A stretch of DNA of 64,000 bases, taken from Bacillota bacterium (GTDB lineage Bacteria; Bacillota; Clostridia; Christensenellales; CAG-138). A model generated the notes under the pieces. It was not told the DNA's origin. It searched no databases and saw only the letters and a list, made by a program, of their open reading frames with translations. Of this stretch, positions 43,806 through 52,499 are shown piece by piece; position 1 is the stretch's first letter, and every line of letters starts with the position of its first letter. A program made the translations under genes and the position numbers. The stretch spans positions 186,001-250,000 of the forward strand of contig JAEWCL010000003.1 in NCBI GenBank assembly GCA_023390655.1, written 5' to 3'.

Positions 43806-45569
43806 ATGCCTGACCCGACTTCCCTGGATTCTGTTTGCCTGGGCTGCATGCGGGAGATGCCTTCCCCGGGCGTTTGCCCGCGCTGCGGGTTTGACGCCGC
43901 TGGGTACGAAGCGCCTCCGCATCAGCTCAGACCCGGCTCCATATTGAACGGCAAGTACCTCGTCGGACGGAGCTTAGGCGAGGGCGGCTTCGGCATCACG
44001 TATATCGGGTTTGACCTCAATCTGGAGCTTCGCGTGGCCATTAAGGAATATTATCCCAACGGCCTCGTCACCCGGCACGTGGGCGACACCATATCCGTAA
44101 TACCCTTTACCACGCAGGGAGAACAGTACGGCAAAGGGCTTGACCGCTTTGTGCAGGAAGCAAGAAGCCTGGCAAAATTTTATGACCTTTCCGGCATCGT
44201 ATCCGTTAAGGATTTCTTCCGCGAAAACGGAACGGCATATATCGTGATGGAGTATATTGAGGGCGAAACGCTCAAGCAGTACCTTGCCCGCAAGGGCGGC
44301 AGGCTGCCGATAGGCGAAGCGCTCTCCATCCTGCGTCCGGTCATGGATTCGCTTGCTTTCGTCCACGGCGCGGGCATTATCCACCGGGACATCAGCCCGG
44401 ACAACATCATGCTGACCTGCCGCTGCGCCAAACTCATCGACTTTGGCGCGGCGCGTACCTATGTGGATGAAGAAAACCGCAGCCGCACCGTAACGCTCAA
44501 ATCCGGCTACGCGCCGTACGAACAGTACCAGACGCGCGGGGAGCAGGGGCCGTGGACGGATGTATATGCCCTGTGCGCCACCATATACAAATGCGTCACG
44601 GGCAAAACCCCGCCGGAGGCGACGGAACGGGTGGTAGAGGATGCGCTTACGCCTCCTTCCGGCGTGGATGCGCCTGTGCGGGAGGCGCTCGTTAAAGGGC
44701 TGGCCGTACTGAAAAAGGATCGGTACCAGGATATCCCGCAGCTCATGGCAGCACTGTACGCGGAGGAAGCGCAGCCGCAAAATAAATCGGCGTGGTCAGA
44801 GGCGGAAAAAGCGGCCGTGCCAAAGGCGCGGCATAAAGAGGGAAATAGGCCCCGTCCGGCAGAACAGGATGCAAAGCCGCAGTCGGGCCCGCAGTCCGCG
44901 CCGGGCTTTGAGCCGCTGCCGGAGACTAAGAAAAGCTTGCTAAAGCAAAAAATATTGCCATGGGCGCTGGGACTGCCGGGGATATTGTTCGTTGGTCTAT
45001 CCCTCGTATCTATGTTCTATTCTTTTAGCGTAGAGGGCCTGATGGCGCTGCTGATTGGCTCTCCGCTTGTTGTGCTTGCGATTATAAAGGCAAACAAATG
45101 GCCTGCGTTGAAGAGCGCACAGCCCTACGCGACCGGCTTACTGGCCGTTGCGCTGCTTGTATTTGCGTTTGGTCCGAAAATGGGCATGGCATTTACCGTT
45201 ATCACTACAGGGATCGGGTTGACGCTGGTTGTAATTGCGGTAGCGAAAGGAATGAAGAAGCCGTCTGCACGGGCTGCTCTTTTGACTTGGGCGCTTGGTG
45301 CGCTGCGGGTGTTTTTGATCGCATATGCGGTATGGTTTATATTCAATGGCGAGAAGGCGGGGGATGTGCCCTTATCAATGCTTTTCGCGGTAATATTGAC
45401 GGTGATCGCCACTGTGTTGCCCAATACGCTCAAAGGCATGTCTTTAAGCAGCAAGCCAAAGCAGCCGATCATGGCCCTGAATATCAAGCAATTTGCACAA
45501 AAGGCGTTGCCCTGGGTCGTTGGACTTCTGGGTTTACTTCGCATATTTGAGACCGTAGCGAGGGGGTAA
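43806..45569 (+). CDS. Hanks-type Ser/Thr kinase with zinc ribbon and polytopic membrane tail
   Basis: 587 residues from the ATG at 43806 (AAAGGAG). C11, C14, C24 and C27 form a zinc ribbon. The kinase domain (about 50-320) has the loop GEGGFG, K80, E118, HRDISPDN (D195, N200) and DFG (D212), so activity is expected; Ser replaces the usual Lys two residues after the HRD Asp. A Lys/Pro-rich linker leads to about six membrane helices (380-587). The only stop between it and the next membrane protein is TAA at 45567-45569, in the same frame. First gene of the phosphosignalling locus. Confidence 0.92.
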   Translation: MPDPTSLDSVCLGCMREMPSPGVCPRCGFDAAGYEAPPHQLRPGSILNGKYLVGRSLGEGGFGITYIGFDLNLELRVAIKEYYPNGLVTRHVGDTISVIPFTTQGEQYGKGLDRFVQEARSLAKFYDLSGIVSVKDFFRENGTAYIVMEYIEGETLKQYLARKGGRLPIGEALSILRPVMDSLAFVHGAGIIHRDISPDNIMLTCRCAKLIDFGAARTYVDEENRSRTVTLKSGYAPYEQYQTRGEQGPWTDVYALCATIYKCVTGKTPPEATERVVEDALTPPSGVDAPVREALVKGLAVLKKDRYQDIPQLMAALYAEEAQPQNKSAWSEAEKAAVPKARHKEGNRPRPAEQDAKPQSGPQSAPGFEPLPETKKSLLKQKILPWALGLPGILFVGLSLVSMFYSFSVEGLMALLIGSPLVVLAIIKANKWPALKSAQPYATGLLAVALLVFAFGPKMGMAFTVITTGIGLTLVVIAVAKGMKKPSARAALLTWALGALRVFLIAYAVWFIFNGEKAGDVPLSMLFAVILTVIATVLPNTLKGMSLSSKPKQPIMALNIKQFAQKALPWVVGLLGLLRIFETVARG

Positions 45570-45578
45570 GACACAAAT

Positions 45579-46109
45579 ATGGATAATGGAATATGGACAT
45601 TCATTACTATATCCCAGGGAGTTCTCTTGGTTGTGCTCGCCACCGCCGTAGCAAGCAAAGGGACGTTTGGACGAAAACTGACGCCTTGGTTGCTTGGGTT
45701 AATTGGAGCGCTTTTGATTGCAACCACCATTTATGTTGACTGGTGCAGATATATTGATGGCTTAGCAGGTGTGTCACTAATCATGCTTGCCTTTGTAATG
45801 TCCGGCAAGGGGACATTTGCGCAAAAAATGCTGCCCTGGCTCTGGGGCAGCGTTCGGGTGATTTTGACTTTGCTTGCGACTGTATATATTTTAAGAAGCT
45901 TCTTAAGTCCTGATATTGCGAACGCTTGGATTGGGACGTCAAAGGAGGTCCTGCTTAGAGGCGCGCGTGATATATTAAGACTGCTTTTTCTTTTGCCTTA
46001 TCTGCGGGATACGGTGTGGAGCCTGCCCGAAGGCCTGCTTTTATATGTGCTTATTGCGCTTCTGCCGTCGAAAGCCGCGCCGGAGCCTATTTCGGAAAAA
46101 ATCGGATAG
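45579..46109 (+). CDS. Polytopic membrane protein, in frame with the preceding kinase
   Basis: 176 residues with four or five hydrophobic helices. FGRKLTPWLLGLIGALL and FAQKMLPWLWGSVRVI repeat the pattern FAQKALPWVVGLLGLL that ends the kinase upstream, so both belong to one repeated membrane module. The reading frame is the same and only TAA-GAC-ACA-AAT separates the stop from this ATG; GAGGGGG lies 12 bases before the ATG, rather far for a ribosome site. It may be a separated part of the kinase or a subunit. No function is assigned. Confidence 0.65.
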   Translation: MDNGIWTFITISQGVLLVVLATAVASKGTFGRKLTPWLLGLIGALLIATTIYVDWCRYIDGLAGVSLIMLAFVMSGKGTFAQKMLPWLWGSVRVILTLLATVYILRSFLSPDIANAWIGTSKEVLLRGARDILRLLFLLPYLRDTVWSLPEGLLLYVLIALLPSKAAPEPISEKIG

Positions 46110-46114
46110 TACAC

Positions 46115-46159
46115 TCCTATCATTTATAGGAACACAGCACGGCGCAGCTATGCTAAGAT
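46115..46159 (+). promoter_or_regulatory. Inverted-repeat promoter of the pseudokinase gene
   Basis: TCCTAT (46115-46120), N5, ATAGGA (46126-46131), then TAAGAT (46154-46159) preceded by TATGC. It matches the promoter at 47209-47253 almost base for base. Confidence 0.65.
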
Positions 46160-46189
46160 TCTTATACTCATATTTGTAAGAACATGCCG
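46115..46189 (+). repeat. Duplicated promoter segment, left copy
   Basis: The 75 bases 46115-46189 are about 95% identical to 47209-47285, differing by a few substitutions and a 2-base insertion. Together with the similar genes that follow each copy, this marks a tandem duplication unit of about 1.09 kb. Confidence 0.85.
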
Positions 46190-46221
46190 AAATGCCGCTT
46201 GATGCGCGGAAAGGATAACAT

Positions 46222-47223
46222 ATGGCGGATCTTTCCTACTATGAATCGCTTTGCGCGGGATGCATGAGGCCGCGCGGCAAACAGGAGGGTCCTTGCGAGC
46301 ATTGCGGCTGGGATGAAGCCGGGTATGTTCCCTGGGGCCTGCCGCCCCGCTCCATTGTTGGTGGCAAATATCTTGTTGGCCGGATACTGGATGGAGACGG
46401 TTTCAGCATTACCTATATGGGGTTTGATCTTAACCTGGAACTTCGCATCGCCATCAGGGAGTATTTCCCGTGCCGTATAGTCACGCGGCACGCCGGAAGC
46501 GCCAGGCTCGTGACAGCGTATACGGGCAAAGAGGGAGAATGCCGCGAGTGGTTTGACCGTTTCGTGACGGAGGCGAAAACCCTCGCAAAATTCTACGCGT
46601 TGCCCGGCATTGTTCTGGTTAAGGATTATTTTCGCGAAAACGGAACGGCATATATCGTAATGGAACATATCGACGGCATCACCCTCAAGAAGACGCTTGA
46701 AAATCGGGGTGGAAGACTGCCGGTTAAAGAAACGCTTGCAATTTTAGCGCCGGTCATGGAGGCGCTTGAGCAGATGCACGGGGCAGGGGTTGTTCACCGT
46801 GATATCAGCCCGGACAGCATTGTGCTGACGGCGCAGGGCGCAAAGCTGATGGGCTTTGGCGCGGCGGAAGAGTATGCGCAGTCTATGGAAGATTACTCCG
46901 GTCCTCTCAGAGTGAACAGGTATCTACCCTGTGAGCAGTATCAGATGTGCGGGGAGCAGGGGCCGTGGACGGATGTATACGCGCTGTGCGCCACCATATA
47001 CACATGCGTTACCGGGAAAATGCCGCCGGAGGCGGTCGGCCGGGCGGAAAAAGATACGCTTCGGCCGCCTTCCCGCTTCGGGGTCTTCATAGCTCCATGG
47101 GTAGAGTCTGCACTTTTAAAGGGACTCGCAATTCGGAAAAAGGACAGGTATCAGGATATTCCCCGGCTGGCGGCGGCGCTGCATGTTGAGAGAGCCCAGC
47201 CGCGGTATTCCTATCATTTATAG
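46222..47223 (+). CDS. Probable pseudokinase with zinc ribbon, no C-terminal extension
   Basis: 333 residues. The zinc ribbon (C11, C14, C25, C28) and kinase fold are clearly those of the next gene. Catalytic residues are lost: the glycine loop reads LDGDGFS instead of LGEGGFG, the beta-3 Lys is R79 (IAIRE), the Asn after HRD is S199 (HRDISPDS) and DFG is GFG (G211). Only the HRD Asp survives. ATP hydrolysis is unlikely; a scaffold or decoy role is inferred. The protein stops right after the kinase domain, and its last codons lie in the duplicated promoter of the next gene. Confidence 0.85.
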   Translation: MADLSYYESLCAGCMRPRGKQEGPCEHCGWDEAGYVPWGLPPRSIVGGKYLVGRILDGDGFSITYMGFDLNLELRIAIREYFPCRIVTRHAGSARLVTAYTGKEGECREWFDRFVTEAKTLAKFYALPGIVLVKDYFRENGTAYIVMEHIDGITLKKTLENRGGRLPVKETLAILAPVMEALEQMHGAGVVHRDISPDSIVLTAQGAKLMGFGAAEEYAQSMEDYSGPLRVNRYLPCEQYQMCGEQGPWTDVYALCATIYTCVTGKMPPEAVGRAEKDTLRPPSRFGVFIAPWVESALLKGLAIRKKDRYQDIPRLAAALHVERAQPRYSYHL

Positions 47224-47253
47224 GAACACAGCACGGAGCAGCTATGCTAAGAT
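47209..47253 (+). promoter_or_regulatory. Inverted-repeat promoter of the propeller kinase
   Basis: TCCTAT (47209-47214), N5, ATAGGA (47220-47225), then TAAGAT (47248-47253). The inverted repeat extends to TTCCTAT/ATAGGAA and overlaps the last five codons of the preceding gene. Confidence 0.65.
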
Positions 47254-47285
47254 TCTTATATACCCATATTTGTAAGAACATGCCG
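47209..47285 (+). repeat. Duplicated promoter segment, right copy
   Basis: Partner of 46115-46189. Its left edge supplies the final codons and the stop of the pseudokinase gene, which indicates that the duplication or a later deletion cut that gene here. Confidence 0.85.
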
Positions 47286-47314
47286 GATTATCGCGCATGC
47301 GGAAAGGGCTATAT

Positions 47315-50293
47315 ATGGCGGATCTTTCCTACTACGAGAAGCTTTGTAGCGGATGCATGAAACCACGCGGCAAACAGGAGGGCCCTTGTGAGCATTGCGG
47401 TTGGGACGCATCCGGATACCTTAGCACGCCGCATCGTCTTCCGCTGCGCTCGATTGTAAACGGGAAATACCTTGTGGGCAGCGTCCTGGGAGAGGGTGGT
47501 TTCGGGATCACCTATATCGGGTTCGATCTGAACCTGGAGCTTCGCGTCGCCATCAAGGAATATTTTCCGTCGGGCATGGTCACGCGGCAGGCTACGGGGG
47601 ATAACCGGTCCGTCACGCCGTTCACGGGAGATGCAGGGGAGCAGTATCAAAAAGGCCTCGAACGGTTCGTGGGGGAGGCCAAGATACTCGCAAAATTCTA
47701 TTCCCTGCCCGGCATTGTTTCGGTAAAGGACTATTTCCGGGAAAACGGCACGGCCTATATCGTCATGGAATATGTCGACGGCATCACGTTGAAGCAAACG
47801 CTTAAGAACAGGGGCGGCAAGCTGTCTGTGGAGGAAACGCTCTCAATCCTGACGCCGGTCATGGACTCGCTTGCGCAGGTACACGGGGCGGGGCTTATTC
47901 ACCGCGATATCAGCCCGGACAATATCATGCTGGTGGAGCGCGGGGCGAAGCTGATCGACTTTGGCGCGGCCCGGGAATATGCATCGGCGGAAGACCGCAG
48001 CCGCTCGGTGATATTCAAAATGGGGTATGCGCCCTATGAACAGTACCAATCGCACGGGGAACAGGGCCCTTGGACCGATGTCTATGCGCTGTGCGCCACA
48101 ATTTACAAATGCGTTACCGGAGAAACGCCGCCGGAGGCGCTTGAACGCATTGGAGAAGACCCGCTGCGTGAGCCCTCCCGCTTTGGCATTTCAATGCCGC
48201 CGCAGGTGGAGGCCGCGCTTTTAAAAGGCCTCGCGGTCATGAAAAAGGACCGGTATCAGGATATCCCCCAGCTTGCCCGGGCGCTGAATGGCGCTCCCGA
48301 ACCCTATGTTAAGGCAGAACACGGCGTGAAAATAAAGCCGCGTAATGCAATACCCAAATGGCTCTGGCCTGCTGTGGGTTCCGCTGCGGCGCTCGTTCTT
48401 GTTCTTGTCATCGCGCTCAACATCGGCAAGAAAAGCCCTGGCGCAGAGGCACTTTTGGAAACAGTGGCGCCCGCGCCCACCGCAACCGCGACACCCGTGC
48501 CCGAAGTTGTGAATACAAGGGGAAACACATCGATCAATATTGGCAACTTAGGATACGCCGCGCAGCAGGGAGATTGGATCTACTTTACAGAAGGAAAAGG
48601 CGGCCTTTATAAGGAAAGGCTTGACGGAACAGGCCGCGAAACGCTCTCCGATTCCGTCGGAGTGGAATCTATCAACGTGGTGGGCGGCTGGGTATATTTT
48701 CAAAGCCCCACAGGCATTATGCGCATCAAAACCGACGGCTCGGATATGCAACAGCTGCTTTTCGTGCAGGAAGGCGCATCAGTGGATTATCTCCATGTTG
48801 TGGACGACGTGATGTATTATGTGGTGTCTCAGACAGATAGCGAAACCATTTATCGGATGCCAATAGATGGAGAAGCGCAAGTGCTCTATTATTCTGATAC
48901 ATCCCGCTTTGGAATCATGGCTGTAGAAGAAGGATGGATTTATTATTTAGAGACCACGAACATGATCAACATTACCCTCATGAAAATGACGTTGGATGGC
49001 GAGCAGATCACATCTGTGGCGGGCGGTAATTTCATGGACACTGTCCAAATTGCAGGTGATTATATTTACTATCTGGATTTTCCCAATCTTTATCGGATGG
49101 ATACGGACGGCGCAAACAAAATGTTGGTATTGGAGAATGCGCATTCGGGATTCCAGGTACAGGGGGATTGGATTTATTTCATCAGCGCCGAAGACAGTAC
49201 CGAAGAACAGCTTTCTAAAGCGCGGTTGGATGGCAGCGAACGCACACCATTGACAAGCCGCGCAGCAATACGCGCATGTATTGTGGGAGATTGGATCTTT
49301 TACCTGGACCGGTACGACGAGGTGGTCTGCCGTATCAAGACAGACGGTACGCAGGATAGTTATCAGGCGGCCTCATCCGCCGCGGGTGAGACGCAAGCGC
49401 CCGAAACCGTACGCGCAGAGGGCAATACCCCCGGCAACAGCATCAACGCCGGGCTGGCGGTGGAATATAACGGATCTATCTATTACGCCAACCGGGGAGA
49501 CAGCTACCATATCCACCGTATGAATGCCGATGGCTCCGGCGATACCGCCCTCAATGATACCAACAGCTGGAACCTGAATATTGCGAACGGCATGATTTAC
49601 TTCAGCAACGACGGCGATGGGAACCGCATTTACCGCATGAGTGTGGACGGCGGCGCGTATGAACCGCTCAGTTCGGATGCGTGCGACCAAATGCGCGTGG
49701 TGGATGGCTTTGTCTACTACCGCAACGTGTCAGACCACAACCGCCTGTACCGCATGCGCACGGACGGCTCGGAAAACGAACGCCTCTTTAGTGAACCCAT
49801 AGGATATTTCAATATTGCGGACGGTTATGCCTACTTTGCTTTACTGGATAACGGCGGCCGTGTCGCGAAGCTCAAAATCGGGGAGAGCAAGGCAACGGTT
49901 CTCACCGAGCCTGAGTTTGACGGCAGCTTTCTCAATGTGGTAGACGGGTATATGTATTTTTGCAGTGACGGCAGCAACGGTATGCTTGCGCGGTACGATA
50001 CCGATGGCACGTTCGCTTCATCGTGGGATGAATACGAGCTGAGCAGCTACATAAATGTGGCCCCGGACGGCTATGTATATTTCTACTGCTATAAGGATTA
50101 TAACGGCACGCCCGGCCTCTACCGTTCCAGATACGACGGCTCCGGGGTAGAGCAGGTCGTGGAAGCCGAAGGCATATGGAATATCAACGTTGCGGGGGAC
50201 TGGATATTTTACCGTGTAAATGAGTTTTCGGGAGACGACAAAACCATGTACCGTGTCCGCACGGACGGCACTCAAAAAGAACTCATCGGCTAA
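47315..50293 (+). CDS. Ser/Thr kinase fused through a membrane helix to a beta-propeller-like sensor
   Basis: 992 residues from the ATG at 47315 (GAAAGGG). Zinc ribbon C11/C14/C25/C28; kinase core with LGEGGFGITY, VAIKE, LIHRDISPDNIML and KLIDFGAA, all catalytic residues present. One membrane helix lies near 347-369 (WPAVGSAAALVLVLVIALNI). Residues about 395-992 are a long series of strand repeats of the type GDWIYF or DGYMYF with RM-TDG or RI-TDG, the DUF5050/TolB-like propeller pattern, probably two propellers with a break near residue 690. The tail should be extracellular and act as the sensor. Confidence 0.9.
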   Translation: MADLSYYEKLCSGCMKPRGKQEGPCEHCGWDASGYLSTPHRLPLRSIVNGKYLVGSVLGEGGFGITYIGFDLNLELRVAIKEYFPSGMVTRQATGDNRSVTPFTGDAGEQYQKGLERFVGEAKILAKFYSLPGIVSVKDYFRENGTAYIVMEYVDGITLKQTLKNRGGKLSVEETLSILTPVMDSLAQVHGAGLIHRDISPDNIMLVERGAKLIDFGAAREYASAEDRSRSVIFKMGYAPYEQYQSHGEQGPWTDVYALCATIYKCVTGETPPEALERIGEDPLREPSRFGISMPPQVEAALLKGLAVMKKDRYQDIPQLARALNGAPEPYVKAEHGVKIKPRNAIPKWLWPAVGSAAALVLVLVIALNIGKKSPGAEALLETVAPAPTATATPVPEVVNTRGNTSINIGNLGYAAQQGDWIYFTEGKGGLYKERLDGTGRETLSDSVGVESINVVGGWVYFQSPTGIMRIKTDGSDMQQLLFVQEGASVDYLHVVDDVMYYVVSQTDSETIYRMPIDGEAQVLYYSDTSRFGIMAVEEGWIYYLETTNMINITLMKMTLDGEQITSVAGGNFMDTVQIAGDYIYYLDFPNLYRMDTDGANKMLVLENAHSGFQVQGDWIYFISAEDSTEEQLSKARLDGSERTPLTSRAAIRACIVGDWIFYLDRYDEVVCRIKTDGTQDSYQAASSAAGETQAPETVRAEGNTPGNSINAGLAVEYNGSIYYANRGDSYHIHRMNADGSGDTALNDTNSWNLNIANGMIYFSNDGDGNRIYRMSVDGGAYEPLSSDACDQMRVVDGFVYYRNVSDHNRLYRMRTDGSENERLFSEPIGYFNIADGYAYFALLDNGGRVAKLKIGESKATVLTEPEFDGSFLNVVDGYMYFCSDGSNGMLARYDTDGTFASSWDEYELSSYINVAPDGYVYFYCYKDYNGTPGLYRSRYDGSGVEQVVEAEGIWNINVAGDWIFYRVNEFSGDDKTMYRVRTDGTQKELIG

Positions 50294-50303
50294 GGAGCGC
50301 GGT

Positions 50304-52448
50304 ATGGAACGTACGGATATCCGGGTCTGCCCAAATTGCGTGCGGGAGCTTTCCTCCCCTGCCGCCTGCCCGCACTGCGGATTTGACGCCGCAGGGTACG
50401 ATCCGCCGCCGCACCAGATCAAACCCGGATCCATATTGAACGGCAAGTACCTTGTCGGGCGGAGCTTAGGCGAAGGCGGCTTTGGCATCACCTACATCGG
50501 ATACGATCTGAACCTTGAGATTTGCGTCGCCATCAAGGAGTATTACCCCAACGGGTTTGTCACGCGGCAGGCAAGCGTTTCCACGTCTGTCACGCCCTTT
50601 ACGGGCACACAGGGAGAACAGTATGGCAAAGGACTGGAGCGCTTTATACAGGAAGCGAGGAGTTTAGCCAAGTTCCATGACCTAGCCGGCATCGTCTCGG
50701 TCAAGGATTTCTTCCGGGAAAACGGCACGGCATATATCGTGATGGAGTATATCGAGGGCGAAACGCTTAAGCAGTACCTTGCCAAAAAGGGCGGCAGACT
50801 GCCCATGCAGGAAGCGCTCTCCCTTCTTCGCCCGGTCATGGAAGCGCTTGCGCTGGTGCACAGCGCGGGGGTCATTCACCGGGACATCAGCCCCGACAAC
50901 ATCATGCTGACCCGCCGCGGGGCCAAACTTATTGACTTTGGCGCGGCCCGGACTTATGTGGATGAAGAGAACCGCAGCCGCACCGTGACGCTCAAATCCG
51001 GTTACGCGCCGTATGAGCAGTACCAGACGCGCGGAGAGCAGGGGCCGTGGACGGACGTGTACGCGCTGTGCGCCACGATTTACAGATGCATCACCGGCCA
51101 GATCCCGCCCGAATCGATCGAGCGGCTGGACGAGGATACGCTCCTCTCCCCTTCCTCACTCCATGTGGCGCTTCCGCCGTTTCAGGAAGCCGTGCTCTTA
51201 AAAGGGCTCTCCGTCCGGGTGCGGGACCGGTACCAGGATATCCCGCAGGTGTTTTCCGCGCTGCAAGGCGGGGATCAGCCGGAATATCCCCCCCAGCCCA
51301 GCCCTGCCCCAACACCGGACAGTAAGCCGCGCAAAATAACGCCCAAGGCTCTTTTTCTGGCTGGCGGCAGTGTTCTGGCGCTGATCGCCGCACTGATCGC
51401 AATACCGAACATACCGGCAAAGGAAGCGGCCGCCCCTACGCCCACGTCTGCGGTAGAAGTGGATGCGCCTATGTTTTCCCCCAAAGCGTCCCCGGCCCTT
51501 CCCCTTGTAACGGCCACGCCGGAGATTGCCGCAACGTCCGCTCCGACGGCGGCCCCCGTTTTAAGCGTCGCGGAGCTTGCGCAAGCAAATCGGTTTACGG
51601 CGGCTTGCGGCAACCGGCATGTGATATTTTTAAAGCCCGACGGCTCTCTTGGCAGCGTCGGCAGCGACGTGTACGGGCAGCGCGACCTGAACGCGGGTGC
51701 GGATATCGTGCAGCTTGCGGCGGGCTATGCGCATACCGTCGGTTTGCGGACAGATGGCAGCGTCATTGCGACGCAGGTACTCGAGCCCGCGGGGGCCGAG
51801 CCGTATGAATACGGGCAGTGCGACGTTTCAGGTTGGCGGAATGTGACGCAGATTGAAGCGGGCTGGGTGCATTCGGTGGGATTACGCGCCGACGGCACCA
51901 TGGCGGCAACGGGCGACAATGCGCACGGCCAGTGCAATGTGCAGGGCTGGAGCAATGTCATTGAGATCGCCGCGGGAGGCTGGAATACGGCGGCGCTTAT
52001 TGCGGATGGCCGCGTCCTGGTAGCCGGGGACAACGAATACGGCCAATGCGATCTTTCATGGGAAAACGAGGGGATCATCCATATCGCGGTGGGGCGGCAG
52101 TTTGTGGCCGGCCTGCGCGCGGACGGAACGGTCATTGCCGCGGGGCGCAACCTCCAGAACCAATGCGAGGTTTCCGGCTGGCGGGATATCGTGGCGATCG
52201 CGGTCGGGGATCACCACACCATAGGGCTTCGCGCGGACGGTACGGTAGTAACGACCTCGTTTACCGGCGCGAATGCGGAAGGCCAGGACCAAACGGGCGG
52301 CTGGCGGGATATTGTGGCCGTTTACGGCGGGGCGCGCACCACGGTGGGCATGCAAAGCGACGGCACGCTTTTCGTCGCGGGCCTGGTGGACGCGGATTCC
52401 TATACCCGGACGGGCGCGCTTGCCGAAAAAGTCGCGGTGAACGGCTGA
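50304..52448 (+). CDS. Ser/Thr kinase fused through a membrane helix to an RCC1-like domain
   Basis: 714 residues from the ATG at 50304 (TAAGGAG). The zinc ribbon is CPNCVRELSSPAACPHCG, and the kinase core is intact (LGEGGFGITY, VAIKEYYP, VIHRDISPDNIML, LIDFGAARTY). A membrane helix at about 346-368 and a Pro/Ala/Thr-rich linker lead to about six RCC1/BNR-like repeats (430-714) with the recurring words GLRADGTV and SGWR(D/N)(I/V). The repeats would form an outside propeller that binds a ligand or protein. It starts 10 bases after the previous gene. The kinase half resembles that of 43806 more than that of 47315. Confidence 0.9.
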   Translation: MERTDIRVCPNCVRELSSPAACPHCGFDAAGYDPPPHQIKPGSILNGKYLVGRSLGEGGFGITYIGYDLNLEICVAIKEYYPNGFVTRQASVSTSVTPFTGTQGEQYGKGLERFIQEARSLAKFHDLAGIVSVKDFFRENGTAYIVMEYIEGETLKQYLAKKGGRLPMQEALSLLRPVMEALALVHSAGVIHRDISPDNIMLTRRGAKLIDFGAARTYVDEENRSRTVTLKSGYAPYEQYQTRGEQGPWTDVYALCATIYRCITGQIPPESIERLDEDTLLSPSSLHVALPPFQEAVLLKGLSVRVRDRYQDIPQVFSALQGGDQPEYPPQPSPAPTPDSKPRKITPKALFLAGGSVLALIAALIAIPNIPAKEAAAPTPTSAVEVDAPMFSPKASPALPLVTATPEIAATSAPTAAPVLSVAELAQANRFTAACGNRHVIFLKPDGSLGSVGSDVYGQRDLNAGADIVQLAAGYAHTVGLRTDGSVIATQVLEPAGAEPYEYGQCDVSGWRNVTQIEAGWVHSVGLRADGTMAATGDNAHGQCNVQGWSNVIEIAAGGWNTAALIADGRVLVAGDNEYGQCDLSWENEGIIHIAVGRQFVAGLRADGTVIAAGRNLQNQCEVSGWRDIVAIAVGDHHTIGLRADGTVVTTSFTGANAEGQDQTGGWRDIVAVYGGARTTVGMQSDGTLFVAGLVDADSYTRTGALAEKVAVNG

Positions 52449-52499
52449 CCATTCAAAGAACGAACGGTTCTGATCCAATTAACATCCGATGGGGGGCGC

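Noticed and set aside
46115..47285. The repeated 75-base segment considered as a miniature transposable element
   Set aside because: Only two copies are seen, no terminal inverted repeats at the edges or target duplication, and the similarity continues into the genes; tandem duplication explains it better.
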